A DNA stretch of 64,000 nucleotides from Paramecium octaurelia. Lineage: Eukaryota > Ciliophora > Oligohymenophorea > Peniculida > Parameciidae. The translations under genes and the position numbers were made by a program. Below the pieces are notes generated by a model. That model did no database searches and had not been told where the DNA came from. It saw nothing but the letters and a program-made list of their open reading frames with translations. This document shows, in pieces, positions 1 through 13,052 of this stretch. The stretch covers positions 100,352 to 164,351 of the forward strand of contig CAJJDP010000038.1 of the NCBI GenBank assembly GCA_905182995.1. Direction: 5' to 3'. Every line of letters begins with the position of its first letter. Position 1 is the first letter of the stretch.

Positions 1-301
1 CCAAACCCCTTCTTAGGACCTCTCTCATACCATATGTCCTCTCTTTCTTTTCTAACCAGCAGCTTTTCAGTCTTCTGAAGGCTAGATCCACTTCTGTTTC
101 TCCTTATTTAGGTTTAGAGCCTCCAATGAATAATACTTTTAAAATAGGGTCCTCCATTCCCCCTATGTCCAAGAAGGCCTTAATTAGGCATTCTGCTGCC
201 AGAGAATCCTCGTAGCTACTCCTTTGGGGGGATGTTGAATTGAATTGCCCCTTGGGAGAGTTGTGTCTCTTGGAACCAGAATTGTATCTTTTTCTTGACA
301 T
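1..301 (-). CDS. 5' part of an unrecognised basic protein (runs off left edge)
   Basis: The frame opens with ATG at 301 (MSRKRYNSGSKRHNSP...) and runs to the window edge with no TGA. Reading one TAA as Gln near position 103 continues the same frame smoothly (SKPKQGETEVDLAFRRLKS, then ...WLEKKEDIWYERGPKKGF), a first sign that the ciliate code applies. The N-terminus is rich in Ser, Arg and Asn and likely disordered. The middle (SLAAECLIKAFLDIGG) looks helical. About 100 residues are visible and no family is recognised. No intron is needed in the visible part. The gene is certain to be partial. Confidence 0.6.
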
Positions 302-641
302 TTTAATTTTTTAAAAATATCCTCATAACCAAATATTGAGGTTTATTGTAAATTGAAATTAACAATCATGAGTCAATTAAGATTAAGGAATTATTACTGT
401 AATTATTATGTTCGATATAATATATATTTCAATTAACTTATTTATTGACATTTTATAATCATAAAATTATAGCGCATTCCTTAAGCCAACTCAACAAATA
501 CTTGTTGTTGATATATAAGGCTTAATGATTAATTATTGAACTTATAATGAGAATTAAATCTAAAGCTTTTGAATTGATATTTTTAGAATTTTTATTTAGC
601 AAAAGCTAGAAAGACTCTCAAATTCAATCGTCCTATCAATA
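302..641. other. AT-rich spacer, no gene seen
   Basis: Very AT-rich sequence between the divergent start at 301 (-) and the doubtful ORF at 642 (+). I see no long TGA-free frame with protein-like composition, no RNA gene and no repeat. It probably holds the promoter of the gene at 1-301. Confidence 0.4.
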
Positions 642-1001
642 ATGAGTAGTGTTCCCTATTCTGATCGATACAATTCTAAACTTTATCCTAATTCTCTCCT
701 ATTATTTCAGCGACTTTTATTTATTTGTGTATTAAGTCAAGGTAGAGGCACTCATGCATCAATTTATCATATTCAACTTTACTCTTCATTCGATTATGAT
801 TATTCACACTTAAATGTTGGTCAAGATATGGCTATTATTATTTTTAGAAACTAACCTATGATTAAGTTTTCGAGAATTGTCTCATCCCTAGTCAGTACTT
901 CTTTTTTAGTTTGTTTATCAAGTCATCTCTTATAGAGGTTACCAAAGTAGATACTATTATTTCATGACAAAAATTTTCTTGCATTCCATTTTAACTCTTG
1001 A
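642..1001 (+). CDS. Doubtful ORF, 119 aa
   Basis: ATG at 642 to TGA at 999-1001 in the ciliate code (MSSVPYSDRYNSKLYPNSLL...). It is hydrophobic, rich in Leu, Ser and Phe, with no recognised motif and no detectable intron. With only TGA as stop, AT-rich random DNA gives ORFs averaging roughly 50 codons, so 119 codons is weak evidence. It could be chance, or a decayed gene fragment. Confidence 0.2.
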
Positions 1002-1057
1002 GCTAAAAGGATTAGAAATGGAATGCCGATTACTTAGAGGAAATTTTTGTATCATGA
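962..1057. repeat. Imperfect inverted repeat (hairpin)
   Basis: The left arm has TCATGACAAAAATTT at 962-976 and GCATTCCATTT at 981-991. The right arm has AAATGGAATGC at 1016-1026 and AAATTTTTGTATCATGA at 1041-1057. The inner 11 bp pair perfectly; the outer 15-17 bp pair with a two-base bulge. The segments between the paired blocks differ in length (4 versus 14 nt). It overlaps the end of the doubtful ORF at 642-1001. It could be a structured RNA, a decayed MITE-like element or chance in AT-rich DNA. Confidence 0.5.
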
Positions 1058-1326
1058 ACGAAAATTCCCTTTATTAACTGAGATTGATAATTTCTGATTT
1101 TTTGCTGTAAAATGATGAATATTAAATTGTTTGACAAAATATTAACCCACTTCCAAATTTAATTCAACAAAAAATTTATTTTTTTGTTAAAACTTACTAT
1201 AAGTGAGATGAATAACTCCTGTTTTTCCACCAATATATCTTATTTGGTCAAAAATCTTATTTTTCTTTCTTTAAATTAATTGAGTGATTAATCATTAAAT
1301 TATAATCCTAAACTGAAATATTAACC
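1002..1326. other. Spacer with hairpin arm, otherwise empty
   Basis: Apart from the right arm of the inverted repeat ending at 1057, this stretch has no protein-like frame on either strand that I can support. Confidence 0.35.
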
Positions 1327-1893
1327 TCAATTCTGAAACAATCCGTATCTCCAGAATCGAAAGCTTGAGATTTGAGGTTAATTAGAAAATTTTTGATTTT
1401 GAATTACTTCGTTGTCTTTTATTTTTTAACACTTTGTAAAGTATAAATAATTCAACACATAATAATTTGTGGAGGTAAACAAAAAATAGCATTATTATAA
1501 TATATGATACTAGGTTTAATGAATCCTACTTCCACAATAAAAGAAATCGAATTGACCATTCTCTGCTTAAATTGCATGAGAGAAAAAATCTTCAGATCTA
1601 ATTTTATGATCTTTTGCCAATTTTGGCTCCTTGAGATTCAAAAAGATCTTTATAAAATCTGATATTTCAGGAACAAATATCAATAATCCTCCATTAATAA
1701 CCTTGAAATTTAATAAGAATCCTCCAGAATGGTCTGAAAACCGATCATTGGCAATAATGGACATCCCGAAAGGTAGGGCTACCATTCGATACCCAGAATA
1801 GACTCCTGTACACAATTACCCAAGGGATTTTTTGATGCACTTATAAATTGAAAGAGATGACTTTCCTGCTTTTCTCTACCATAAATGAATCAT
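1327..1893 (-). CDS. Possible orphan ORF, 188 aa
   Basis: ATG at 1893 to TGA at 1327-1329 in the ciliate code, no intron needed. The middle part (about 1567-1815) has a balanced composition with Gly, Pro, Asp and Arg (for example GYRMVALPFGMSIIANDRF), more protein-like than random AT-rich translation. The C-terminal third is Asn/Gln/Phe rich and less convincing. No family is recognised. It may be a real orphan gene or a remnant of one; the surrounding DNA is gene-poor. Confidence 0.35.
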
Positions 1894-2378
1894 CCTTCAA
1901 TGATTTTGGCCTATTAAAATTTACTGTAATTAAAAATATGTTGTTTTTCTTCCTATCACCACTGTTAATTTAGTTTATAGCAGCCTCGTCTATGTTTCGA
2001 TTGTCCTATAGAAAGTAATAATACATAGGTCATGGCAGTTGAAATTAATATAATAACTGGATAATAACTATATATTTTTCAAAAATTTATCACACATTAT
2101 TGACTATTAGGTTCGCTTTGTTTGATTTGCATAAGAGATTAATTTATGTACCCAAACATGAAAAAAATACAATGATCAATTTTGCTTAAGGAAAATTTAT
2201 TTAAGAATAGTACCATAACAATTTTTAATAAGATGAAATAATTTGGAATATTAATATGGCTCTAATAAAATCAGGGTTAGATTTCAAACTAAATTGCCTA
2301 GTTGAAAACTATTGAATTAATTTAAATTATTTCTTTGAAAAATACGAAGAGTTTGATTGGATTTTAAAAATTAATAAT
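1894..2378. other. AT-rich spacer, no gene seen
   Basis: Sequence downstream of the stop of the giant gene at 2379. No supported coding frame, RNA gene or repeat. It should contain the 3' end signals of the 2379-12089 gene, which I cannot pinpoint. Confidence 0.4.
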
Positions 2379-5300
2379 TCAATTAAAAATATTTATTATA
2401 ATTTGTAAAAATTTAATAGAATATGTTATAATAAAATTCACATTATTGCGTAAAAGTGAAAGAGTTCGTCTAGTTTTTAATGTTAAACAAAAAAGTAGAT
2501 AAGTTAATTCAAAGGATTAATTATTTAATTTCTAATTTAAAAGGTGATATGTTTGAAAATAATGATTCTCAAAAATAGCATAATTGGATCCAAAATGACA
2601 TAAAATTAAAAGAGTGAGCCTATTAAAAAGAGAGATATTTCGAAATTGATTATTTTAAGGTCTTGTTAACTAAAAATATTTATTGATTCTTACCAGCGCT
2701 TCAATTATAGAATAAACTCTAGATAGCATAAGAAATGTATAAGGAGAAATATGGTAATAATCAAAATACTCCATTTTCCCCCAAATCTGTAAATCGACTA
2801 AAATATCTTTAGAATCATTCTAAAAATTAAGAAAGTTCCGCAATTTATGATTATAACTGCATATAATGTAGCTTCTTCTAACAAAGTTATTTCCAAAAAT
2901 GAAATTGGGATTAACATGCTGATTTTGATTGTTAATTATAAAAAATGATAACTTTTTGAAAGAATTGAATTTTCAGTATAAAAGCAGGAGAAGACTTCAT
3001 GAATAAACTAGATATTAATAATAGTACTTACTTTGAAGGATAATTTGAATACTGCTACAGTTCCTGGATAAAAGTGGAATATCTTAGGCTTTCCTTGTTT
3101 ATACGTCTCTTCTATACTATAATCTGAATCAATTCTAGAATGTATTGGACTATTTTTTTACTTAATCTCAATTGAGACTAATTCAAAATATACGAAGTAA
3201 GAAAAAGCAATAAAAATTCCATGAAATAGTAAAATTGGTTATTCGTTTAATATAAGATTGTTATCATTAATTATATTTTCATTTTGTGTATAAATGGAGA
3301 TATTTTATTATTTAATGGAATTGTTGGGATATTAAATTAAAATTATACTTCCTAATTGTTCGCATTTGCAAGATATTTATACGGTTTTATTATCAATTTC
3401 ATCATTTTATAATTCACATTTATAGAATTTTCCATCTTTATCGATATTAACGCAATCATAGGAATAGAGTTTTTCTTAAGGAACCAGTTCTTAGCAATAT
3501 GGAGTTTAAAACATATCTAATATGTATTATCTAAGTGTAGATTGATAATCAATATAACGGCCATTATAAAGATGATTCTATAAATTAGTCTTCTTCAATG
3601 CTTTATCATTTATTTCGAGATTGGTTAAATTAAAGAATGTTTGCAATTGGGTTTATAATTTTTGGGATAGATTTAGATAGTTGTAATTTAATTCTATTTG
3701 TTCCTTTTGAACAAAATCAATCAACCCATCTAACAAATCTCTTTCAATATTAAATTGTTTATTTAACATTTCTTTAGTAATTTTGGATAATTACCATTTT
3801 AGGATTTGTCCTTTGTTAATTAATTGAGGTCCATTTACCTTTACTTGAACATTAACGTAATTTGCAATCTTTTCAATAAGGCTTATTAAACCCTCTGCAA
3901 CATTAATAATCTATTCTTTATCTTAATTAGAATTAATAGTGGCTGTTGGAATCTTAAGGAATATATCATCAATTAAAAGTTATATAACTGATAAAGAGTC
4001 TATAATGGCTACTTTTTTTTAATAGGTTTTTTCATCCAAGAACACATCATTTTAGAGAATTTAATCATTATAATCAGATGATTTTTTTATCATTTTTTGG
4101 GCAATGGTCATAATTTATTTTAGTTCTGCTTGTAAACTAGACGGAGTAACAGTGGATGAAGTATTAACATTTGCAATTTTGATATAAAAGGATTTTGTGG
4201 TATTTTCAAAACAACTCTCTGAATTTTCATTCAATAATCTCGTTGAAGTATTTGAATCTTTATGATCTTGAATTATTCTTTTATACAATTTAGTAGTTTG
4301 ATACACTAACAATTGATCATCAATATTATCAGCTCCCAAATAGGTTTATATATTGGAATATAGCTAATTAGATAAAGTAATACAATTTTATTAGTCATAA
4401 TGGTTCAGTAGAATTTCTAATAATAATGAGATTTGGTATTTTAAATTATATTACTTAATATTGTTCTGGGTACAATTGAGCACAGTCTTTGTTACATTTA
4501 ACTATTTCTCAATATTTAAGTAAGATCCCTTTGAATCCATTGCTTATATTAGAAGAATGCCATCAATAAACGGAAAGGTGGCTTCAATACTATATGAACT
4601 TGAATAGCTGCTCAAGATTAATGAATAATCATTAGTTCTATTCAAAAAATCAATTACATCCTATTTTTGAAGGAAATATCTCAATTAGTATGAAAATGGA
4701 GCTGATTCAGAAAAATCACAAATTGTAATTACCTTTTAAGGTTTCAAGGCTTCAACAGTCTATTCACTTAAGCTCACTAAACATGTAGGAGGCTGATTAA
4801 CATTTATTTATAAATCTTCTTGACTAGGTATGATTTCATTTGTAAACTAAGCCAAAAATTTTAGATTGATTTTATCTCCTTTTGTAAATTCCTAAAAGTA
4901 ATCAAAAATCCGAATTTATTATTAAAAGTATTCCGATTATAGTATCTTGATAAGTTAGAAGTTATAAATAATAGCTACCTGATACTCTAGAAGGTACTAC
5001 CTATCTTCAAAGGGTATATTAATGGTGAACTCCATATTTTCATAGTTATTGATTGACCTCATTAAATATCCTTTACTATAAGTAACATTTAATAATTTAA
5101 AATCATTATCTAAATAGACAATATTTTATCTAAATTTATATGAGTGTTATTTTTTGGTAGCCACTACAGACCAACTTTAAATCGTGTAAGGTTAGATAGT
5201 TTATTTGGGAATGACTTGGACGCTATCAGTTTTATTGATTTAGATTATTTTCTTATTTAAATCTAAGCAAATGGAATTCATAGTCAAGTCAGCGCACTCT

Positions 5301-8300
5301 ACATTTAATGAAATACCAGTATCCTCATTCCATTCATATTAAGTATCTAAATCTTTACATGATATGAATATATAAGTTTCTTTTCTGTAATTCTGAATCT
5401 TTTTAGTGCCATTGAATTAACAAAGTATACCTCCTGAGCTAATGTCAATTGTTACGTTTCTTTTAATTGAAAAGTTCATTAAAGCATCGAGGGTTGTTTA
5501 TTCGAAAGTATATGAAATTCTTGAAGTCAAGGTATATTTTTAAATAGTCACATTAAAACTACTTTGACGTGTGATTTCTGAATGGTTTACTCTTGATGGT
5601 CTTGAATTGGACTCGTTTCGATAGACTTCAACTAAGGACACAGAATATTCAGAATTATCAACTTATGTTGTAGCTACAGTTTCAGAACAGTCCTTCTTTT
5701 TAATTAAAAATTCCAAAACAATAGTTTCAAAATTAAAATAAAGAGGCTTTTAAATCCAAAGAATAGTGGGAAATTGACCAGAATGGGTTTCCAATTTAAT
5801 TTTTTGTATACTTTTTTAGCCAACAAAATTTTGAAAGTCTAAATAGAAAGTAATTTTGGACTGTTTTGGTAGAGTTTGCAACGGGATTACTAATTCTAAC
5901 ATCTATAATTTAGTTAATAAAGCAACAAAGTTATCAAGATCACCATTGCCATTGGATCCATCTACAGTATAGGTCCATTTTATTTCAATAAAACCTCTAA
6001 GTCCATCATTCAATTTCGATTTCAAGGATATTGTATTGTCATCGCAAGGATTTATAAGATAAGTGGGTAAATCATATATTATAATTGGAAAGACAGGGTT
6101 TATTGGATGTTTAACATAATTGAAGATAAACACACTTAACTTTTTATCGCATTCTTGATGACCGAAATAGCTATCATAAAATAGAATCTTATCCCCTGGA
6201 AGTATCTTGGGTTAATTTCCTACTCTCAATATTAACTTAGTATCATCAGCAGGATCAATATAACAACTAGGATTCTTGCCAAGTGATTAATAAGTTTTAT
6301 TTTCTAATATTAATAAGCAGACATTATCTGAAAATTGAGTTGTAAAAAATTATGGATTCAAAGTAAAGTCGAACTTCACTTATATCGACAGCAAGTCATC
6401 AGAAAATATAATGTCAATTACTGCAACTTAACAAGCTTTAATATTATAAACAATTTATTACTTGAACACCATGGGGTATCAGGATGACTCACAGAATTAG
6501 GTGGTTAATCACAAGTCATTTCTGAAGTTAAGACCCTATTACCATTGCAAGTTAGACAACCATCTATGTTGCAAGTTTTGCATAACTCATCGCAAACTTA
6601 ACAAGATTCACTCACATAATCATCGTAAAATCCATCAGGACATGAACATGCAGGAATGTTAATCCGATCTCCTTTGCAACTTAAACAATTTATTTGGGAA
6701 TCCTTGCATGTTTTACATGAAAACGAGCATTCTTTAATTATTAATGATTAAAATACAAAGGCAAAGAGGCTATCCACCCTCGTAATATCCATCTTAACAT
6801 ACACATTGTTTAGTGGATCTCCCTTCTTTACATGTTAAACAATTAGCAGAACTCTTTTCACAAGTCAAACATTGATTATCACATGCTACATTAATAATAA
6901 TTGAATACGTTCACAACTAAAAGTAGAATTCTCAAAATAACCAGATTTGCAATTACAAAGTGGAGCTCCTTCTCTAAGATTGCTAAAACAAGTTAAACAA
7001 TTCGAAGTAGAATTTAAACATAATTTGCAACGTATGCTACATTTTTAGCAATCGACTTAAGTGCCATCATCATAGTACCCATCTTTACAAGCACAGTTTT
7101 AAGAGTTGCTTTGTCTATTGGAAGTATTTGAAATGGAACAACTTATACAACTCTCTCTAGATTAACTGCATGTTTAACATTTTGGATGGCATTCTTATAA
7201 TGAAACTATTAATACTTTAGCAAACTTCATTTTCATCTGAATAGAAACCGGATGAACAAGGACATTTATTAATAACAGATTGATCAATTCTATTTTAATT
7301 AGTGTCACAACTTGTGCAAACATCTCTTCTACCTTAACAAGTCAGACATTAATTGGAGCACTCTATAAAATAATAGCAAATTGTACTTTGGCAAATAAAT
7401 TAGCCATTATCATAATATCCATTTTAGCAAATACATTAATTTACATTCAATAATCTGAATTGTTGTTGTTAATTACATGAAGTACATTTGGTTGAAGTCT
7501 TCACGCAAGTCTAACAATAAGGACTACATAATTAGCACATCTCAATCCCAACGTCATAATAACCATCTAAACAGATACATTAGTTAGAGTTATTTAAAAG
7601 TCTAAAGTAGGTTGATTCACACGATAAGCATTTTGTAGCTGAATTTATGCATGTCTTACAACTCAAATCGCATACTAATTATTTTGTTATAAATTCTTAC
7701 ACGAACATTTCTTTTAATTAACCTCATAATATCCGTCTTTGCATGGGCACTTCAAGTTATCTGAATCAAAATATCGAGTAAAACTTTCACACTCCAAACA
7801 TTGGGTTAACGTCTTACATTCAATACACGAAATATTACAAGCTAATTAAGGATAATTTTATACCTTCACATTTTAAAGTAGTAGTATTAAAATAGTAACC
7901 ACTAGAACAAATGCATCTATTCTAGCTATTCAAGCTTAGATTGTATGAGGCATCGCAGGTGAGACAATAAGTAGGAGATACTTTACAAGTCAAACAAGAT
8001 TTATCACAAGGTTAACAAACTAAAGTAAGTGAATCTTCGTAATATCCATCTTAGCATTTGCAAATGTTTCCTGCTTACAGGATTCTATTTTTATCTGCTG
8101 AACATGATGTACAATAGTTCTATTGATTTATACATGTAAAACAAGTTTGATCGCAAAATAAACACTATTTATCATTGCCACTCTCATAGGTACCGTCTAT
8201 GCATTTACATTAATTGTTAGATAACAATCTCAAAACTTTACAAGAAGTGCAATTAGTGATTGAATTTTGGCATGTTTAACAAGTAATATCGCAAACTTGG

Positions 8301-11300
8301 CACAAGCCATTAATTTCTGTAGTTCCAGGCTTGCATATGCAAGTTTGAGTTGTAGTATCTAGTATTCTCATCAATGATAAATCGCATTCAATGCAATGTG
8401 TAGAACTGAGTGTACAATTTACACAGTTTTGATTACATTTACTACATTTACCCAGATTATTTACAAAATAACCTGAATTACATGGACAAGTATTTCCTTC
8501 TAAATGTCTTGTAGCTTCGCAGGATGTACAATAATCAGCAGTGTTTTAACAAGTTAAACATGAACTCAAGCATATCTTACAATTAGGAGAAATTCCATCA
8601 TCATAATATCCAGGTAAACATTGACATACTCCTTAATTAAAGACTCTAAAGGAAGTTGACTTATCTACGCAAGATTGGCAAAATTAATTTCCATATTGAT
8701 TACAAGTAAAACAAGAATAATGACATTTTGCACAAGTCTCAACTCCACAATCATAATAAGAATCCAAACAATTACAAGTGAACATCTATAAATTAAATAA
8801 TCTATTGGATGTTAAAGAACATGTATCACACTTTGTAGAAATAGAGCTGCATTAAGAACAAGAATAGTGGCATTCTATTACATTTATTAATCTAAATACT
8901 TTAGCATATAGAATTAGATCCATCATCAAAATATCCTTTTTAACATAGGCATTACGAATTGGTAAGGGTTCTAAAGGAGTTTTGATAACAAGTTAAACAA
9001 GTAGTATCAAATCCTGAGCAAGTTTCACAACTATAATTGCATTCTAATATTTATAACTGCAATCATACATTAACAGATTGGTTTGCCAATATCAAAATAA
9101 TGAGGTGAACAAGGACAAGTAGAATTTGATAACACTCTCATTTCAGTAGCCAAGCATTTTGTACATTGGTTAAATTTAGATCCATTGCATTCTAAGCAAG
9201 AATAATGACAACCTATGTTAAATTAATAAGATATAACTTTGACAGTCAACTTTGCCTTAGACTTAATAACTACTAATGGCAGCTCCGGTTGACTTAGTCT
9301 GGCAATTACAAACATTTCCTTATAAGTATCTATCTGACTTACAAGATATGCAATTATCAGGAGAAGTTACGCAATTCAAACAATAGACACTGCATGCTAA
9401 AGGTTATTCTGATTTATACCTATGCATTCAGGCTTTCCAGCGTCATAGTATTTACTCATGCATAAACAGGATCCTGAAGGATCCAATTATCTCATAATTT
9501 AAGTGTAACAGGATGTGCACTAATTTGATTAAGCTCCATTACATGTTAAGCAAGTACTATGACAGACTAATTGGAATCACATATATACCAATGCAGATTG
9601 GATTGCCAGGCTAGTCATACGTTTTTGCTGGACAAGAACAAGATTTGTTTGTTCCTAGATCCCTAAAAGACGAGAGTGGACAAGATGTGCAATTATCTAT
9701 TGTACCACTGCAATTAGCACAACGATATGAGCATTCTGTTATTTAGGATAATTATTTACTAGAACAAATTATGTCACCAACTTATTTTTCCATAAAGGTA
9801 TCTTGACATAAACACATATTAGTCTTAAATTCTCTATTATTACTAGAGGAACATGTTAGGCAATTATCTAGAGCTGGACCAAAGCAGGTCATGCATGTGT
9901 AATGGCAAGCTTTAAATACTAAATATAATTACGAGAACATTGTAATAAACCAACATCATAATATCCATTAAGACAAATGCATTTAGACATTGCTAATTGA
10001 CGATAAGTAGTGTTGCATGTTAAACAATTATTATTCTAACTGCCATTACAAGTCTTGCAAGTGAAATGACACTCCAAACATTCTAATTGAGTGCTGTCAC
10101 TGAAATAATGAGAATCTTTGCACAAGCATTTAAAAGTGGTCCCTATTCGATCTGGTTGTCTAGTGGTTGGACAACTTGTGCATTAATCTTCTCCAGGCTA
10201 ATCACAATCAGAGCAGGTATAGTGACAAATGTCTATAGAAAAAGGGAAATTAGATAATTACATAAACAGTTTATATCGTTAGTGCCAGTATCATTGTATG
10301 ATTTGTTGCATAAACACTGATTATCAGAAGTCAGATGACGATTAGACGAGGATGAACAGGTTGTACAATTGGTGGCTAAAGGACCATTACAATTCTCACA
10401 AGTGTAATGACATTCTAAAATTGAGAAGATAATTACTAAAACAAACTTCAGATATGCCATTCTCCCCATAACCTGGTTTACAAACACAATTAAGTTGATC
10501 AGAGACAATTCTATTCTATCCTGCTATGCACATTGTGCAATATTAATTAGATGTATTATCAAATGGTTTTTAACATCTTTCACATTTTGGATGACAAGCT
10601 AGAATTAGTAATTGAAACTATATACGTAAACATATGGTAGTCCCATCAATCTAAGTTTATTCAACTGTTTTAATTATGCAGATGCATTGTCCATCTATTA
10701 ACTATTTATTATATATATTTGGGTCTCCACAATCAATACAGTCGTCTATATTTTGACCATCGCATTGATAACATGATGGATAGCATACTAGTTTAAAAAA
10801 ACAGGTAATTACATTCACATAAGCTATCGATAACCCCAGTATTATAACTTCCTTTAACACAACCTAGTCATAAGTTTAAAAAATATACCTAAACAATCAG
10901 ATCCGCTAGGTCCAGTGCATTTAGCACAATTTTTAGTGCAGGCTCCATAAAAAATAACAAGGTCTCTTAAACCAAATGACTCTCCATCTGGTGGTTCATC
11001 TAATGTTGAACTGAATTAGATTTCGACTTGACTGTTTGTATGACTTAGATCATTCTCATTTCTAACAAATATAGTTCTATGTTATTCATTTAAGTTTCCA
11101 CAAATCTTCCAAAAGTAACCCTCGTACCATTAGAATCGTCTTTCCCAAACTAAAACACCATCTACTCTCATCTGACCTGCTTCATTATCATAGGAGTCTA
11201 TCTTAGTATATAAAAATTAGATCTTTAATTTGTAATGGGGTGGAATATTAAGAAAAGTCCTCTTGATGACCGTGCCAACTCCAAGCAAATTATAGCCACC

Positions 11301-12089
11301 AAACAAGGCGACAGCTAATTTATATTATTCATATTTACATCCGCATGATGTTGCCTATGAAATTCCATTTATTACGGTCCAACCATCAGATTATATTTGG
11401 TTTTAATTCAATTATGTCCAACTAGTCTTGAGGGTCTTCCAGAGTGAGCATTGTAAATATGTGTCAGTCTACTAGCATACTAAACATCCATCTGGACATT
11501 TCTCAACTGATAAAATGAAATCTCTAAATCCCCAAGATTCCTTTTTATTTTATTTAAATGCCATACGTTGTCAGGAGTTTCATCTAAATTTGTTGTGAAC
11601 ACTATCACGGCCGTATTACCACTATGTTTAATTTTTAAGTTCAAATTCACAGATAAATCTTACCAATCAGCACCACACTTATAAGTTCCATCATAGTAAT
11701 TGAATTTTGACTACCACGCCATCTAATAATCAACAAAAATATTCGCTTATTCAGCGTCCCATGAATCAATTCTATAATATTTATTCAATTTACTTCCAAT
11801 ATTACAATTGCAAATTTACTTAAAAATGAGGTGGAAGTAAAAAAGTCTTAGTAACACTTATTTGCCTTGCAAAGCCTTAATAACCTCCGAATAATCTTAT
11901 GCCATTACAGTTTGTGAATACTGGTTAGCCACCACTGACCACCCAACCTATTTTTAAATGAATATCGTAATTACTGTCTGCATCAGAAAAGCTATTTCCT
12001 TAAAATGAGGATGATATCACTTCTGAAACACCCAAAACTTATATTATACTATTCAGATAAAGAATCGTTCCAAAGATAGGTTAAAACAT
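2379..12089 (-). CDS. Giant Cys-rich / REJ / GPS membrane protein, polycystin-1-like
   Basis: About 3,150 aa; ATG at 12089 begins a probable signal peptide (MFQPIFGTILYLNSIIQVLG). Two related beta-type repeats follow; both carry an LFGGY motif, then PPHF/PPHY and IDSWD/IDSYD (about 12000-11000). Next come about 25 repeats of 45-50 residues with CxxC pairs and CxCxxGY (about 10960-6520), like furin/growth-factor-receptor Cys repeats. A long REJ-like region spans about 6450-4100. A GPS-like Cys motif (ISCKCEQLGSIIL) lies near 3330. Several hydrophobic spans end the protein (for example IFIAFSYFVYFEL, WSILIITIFLLIHFLCYL). Introns I placed include 11772-11793, 3008-3031 and 2670-2693; others exist. 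The order REJ, GPS, membrane segments is that of the polycystin-1 family. Expected location: cell or ciliary surface. Ligand unknown. Exon calls in the Cys-rich part are approximate. Confidence 0.75.
6520..10960 (-). repeat. Array of about 25 Cys-rich protein repeats
   Basis: Within the giant minus-strand gene, a unit of roughly 150-170 nt recurs: CxxC, variable loop, CxxC, about ten residues, then CxCxxGYY. On the plus strand this shows as recurring TTACA/TTGCA and AACAAGT/AACAATT words. Units are diverged rather than identical. Short introns fall inside some units, for example about 29 nt near 10240. The count is by eye and may be off by a few. Confidence 0.65.
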
Positions 12090-13052
12090 TAATAAAATTA
12101 ATGTGAAACGTAATTAAGGATATTTTTAAATACGTAACTTTTGAAAATAATAATCGAAAAATTTAATTCAACGGACAACCAAAATAATGATATTACTTAC
12201 ATCAATTGCAATCGTATTGGTATCAAGATAAAATTAAGATAATAATTAATTATCCCCACCAAAACGAGTTTGAATACATGCGATAACTAATTATATTATT
12301 TGTGTGTTGAATAGCTGATATTTGCCTTCCTTCAATCCTTTACCTACATCATAAGATAAAACATTTTTCAAAAATAACTATTTTCACTATCTTCTTGTAC
12401 CTTAAATAAAATTTGAAATTAAGTTTAAATTAATTTCCTAATTAAATTTTATTTTTGAATAAGATTTCAGGTTACCCTGCAAGTACAAATTTATGCATAT
12501 TCAAGGGAATTATAATACATATTCGAAATAGAGTGCTCATATTAGAAATTCATAAATTTAAATTACACTATTCAATTTTTATTTATCTTGCTAGCTTAAT
12601 ATTGCAAACTTAACGTCAATATTATTCAAAATAATAATATTTAGTTTGAGGTGTGTTAACAGATATTTTCTTGAATGTGAATAAATTTTGTTCATATTTG
12701 AAAAATCAACAATACAAAATGAATTTAATTTTTTCTAAAAGTTATATATAAAACCATAAGATTAAATTAACTTAACTCAATTCAAATTCGCTCTAAACAG
12801 TCTTAATACAGATTCACACACACACTAGTTCCCTTAAAATTTAATTTTCTAGCTTATCTATGAAAAATATATCCTTTTTTTTCTATCCAATTTTTGTTCT
12901 TTCTCTTATGGACAAAGAGCAATTGTAATATTATGTATATTTGTTTAGAACCTACTAAGAAGTGCTTTGATGATTATTAAAAAATGAATTTGATAATTAT
13001 AAGTAAATAATTTTAATGGAACATAATAATATATTGTAATATACCCTAAAAC
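12090..13052. other. Spacer with possible remnant of the N-terminal repeat
   Basis: About 960 bp between the start of the giant gene and the next stop. Most shows nothing. On the minus strand, about 12540-12215 reads in pieces that resemble the beta-type repeats of the giant protein (KIQLGNQFKLNFKFYL; CIQTRFGGDNQL), but I could not join them into one frame with ordinary introns. It may be an extra upstream exon set or a decayed repeat copy. Confidence 0.3.

Noticed and set aside
6520-10960. Recurring words suggesting a CRISPR array or DNA satellite
   Set aside because: The periodicity comes from diverged Cys-rich protein repeats in one reading frame, with no identical DNA repeats or spacers.
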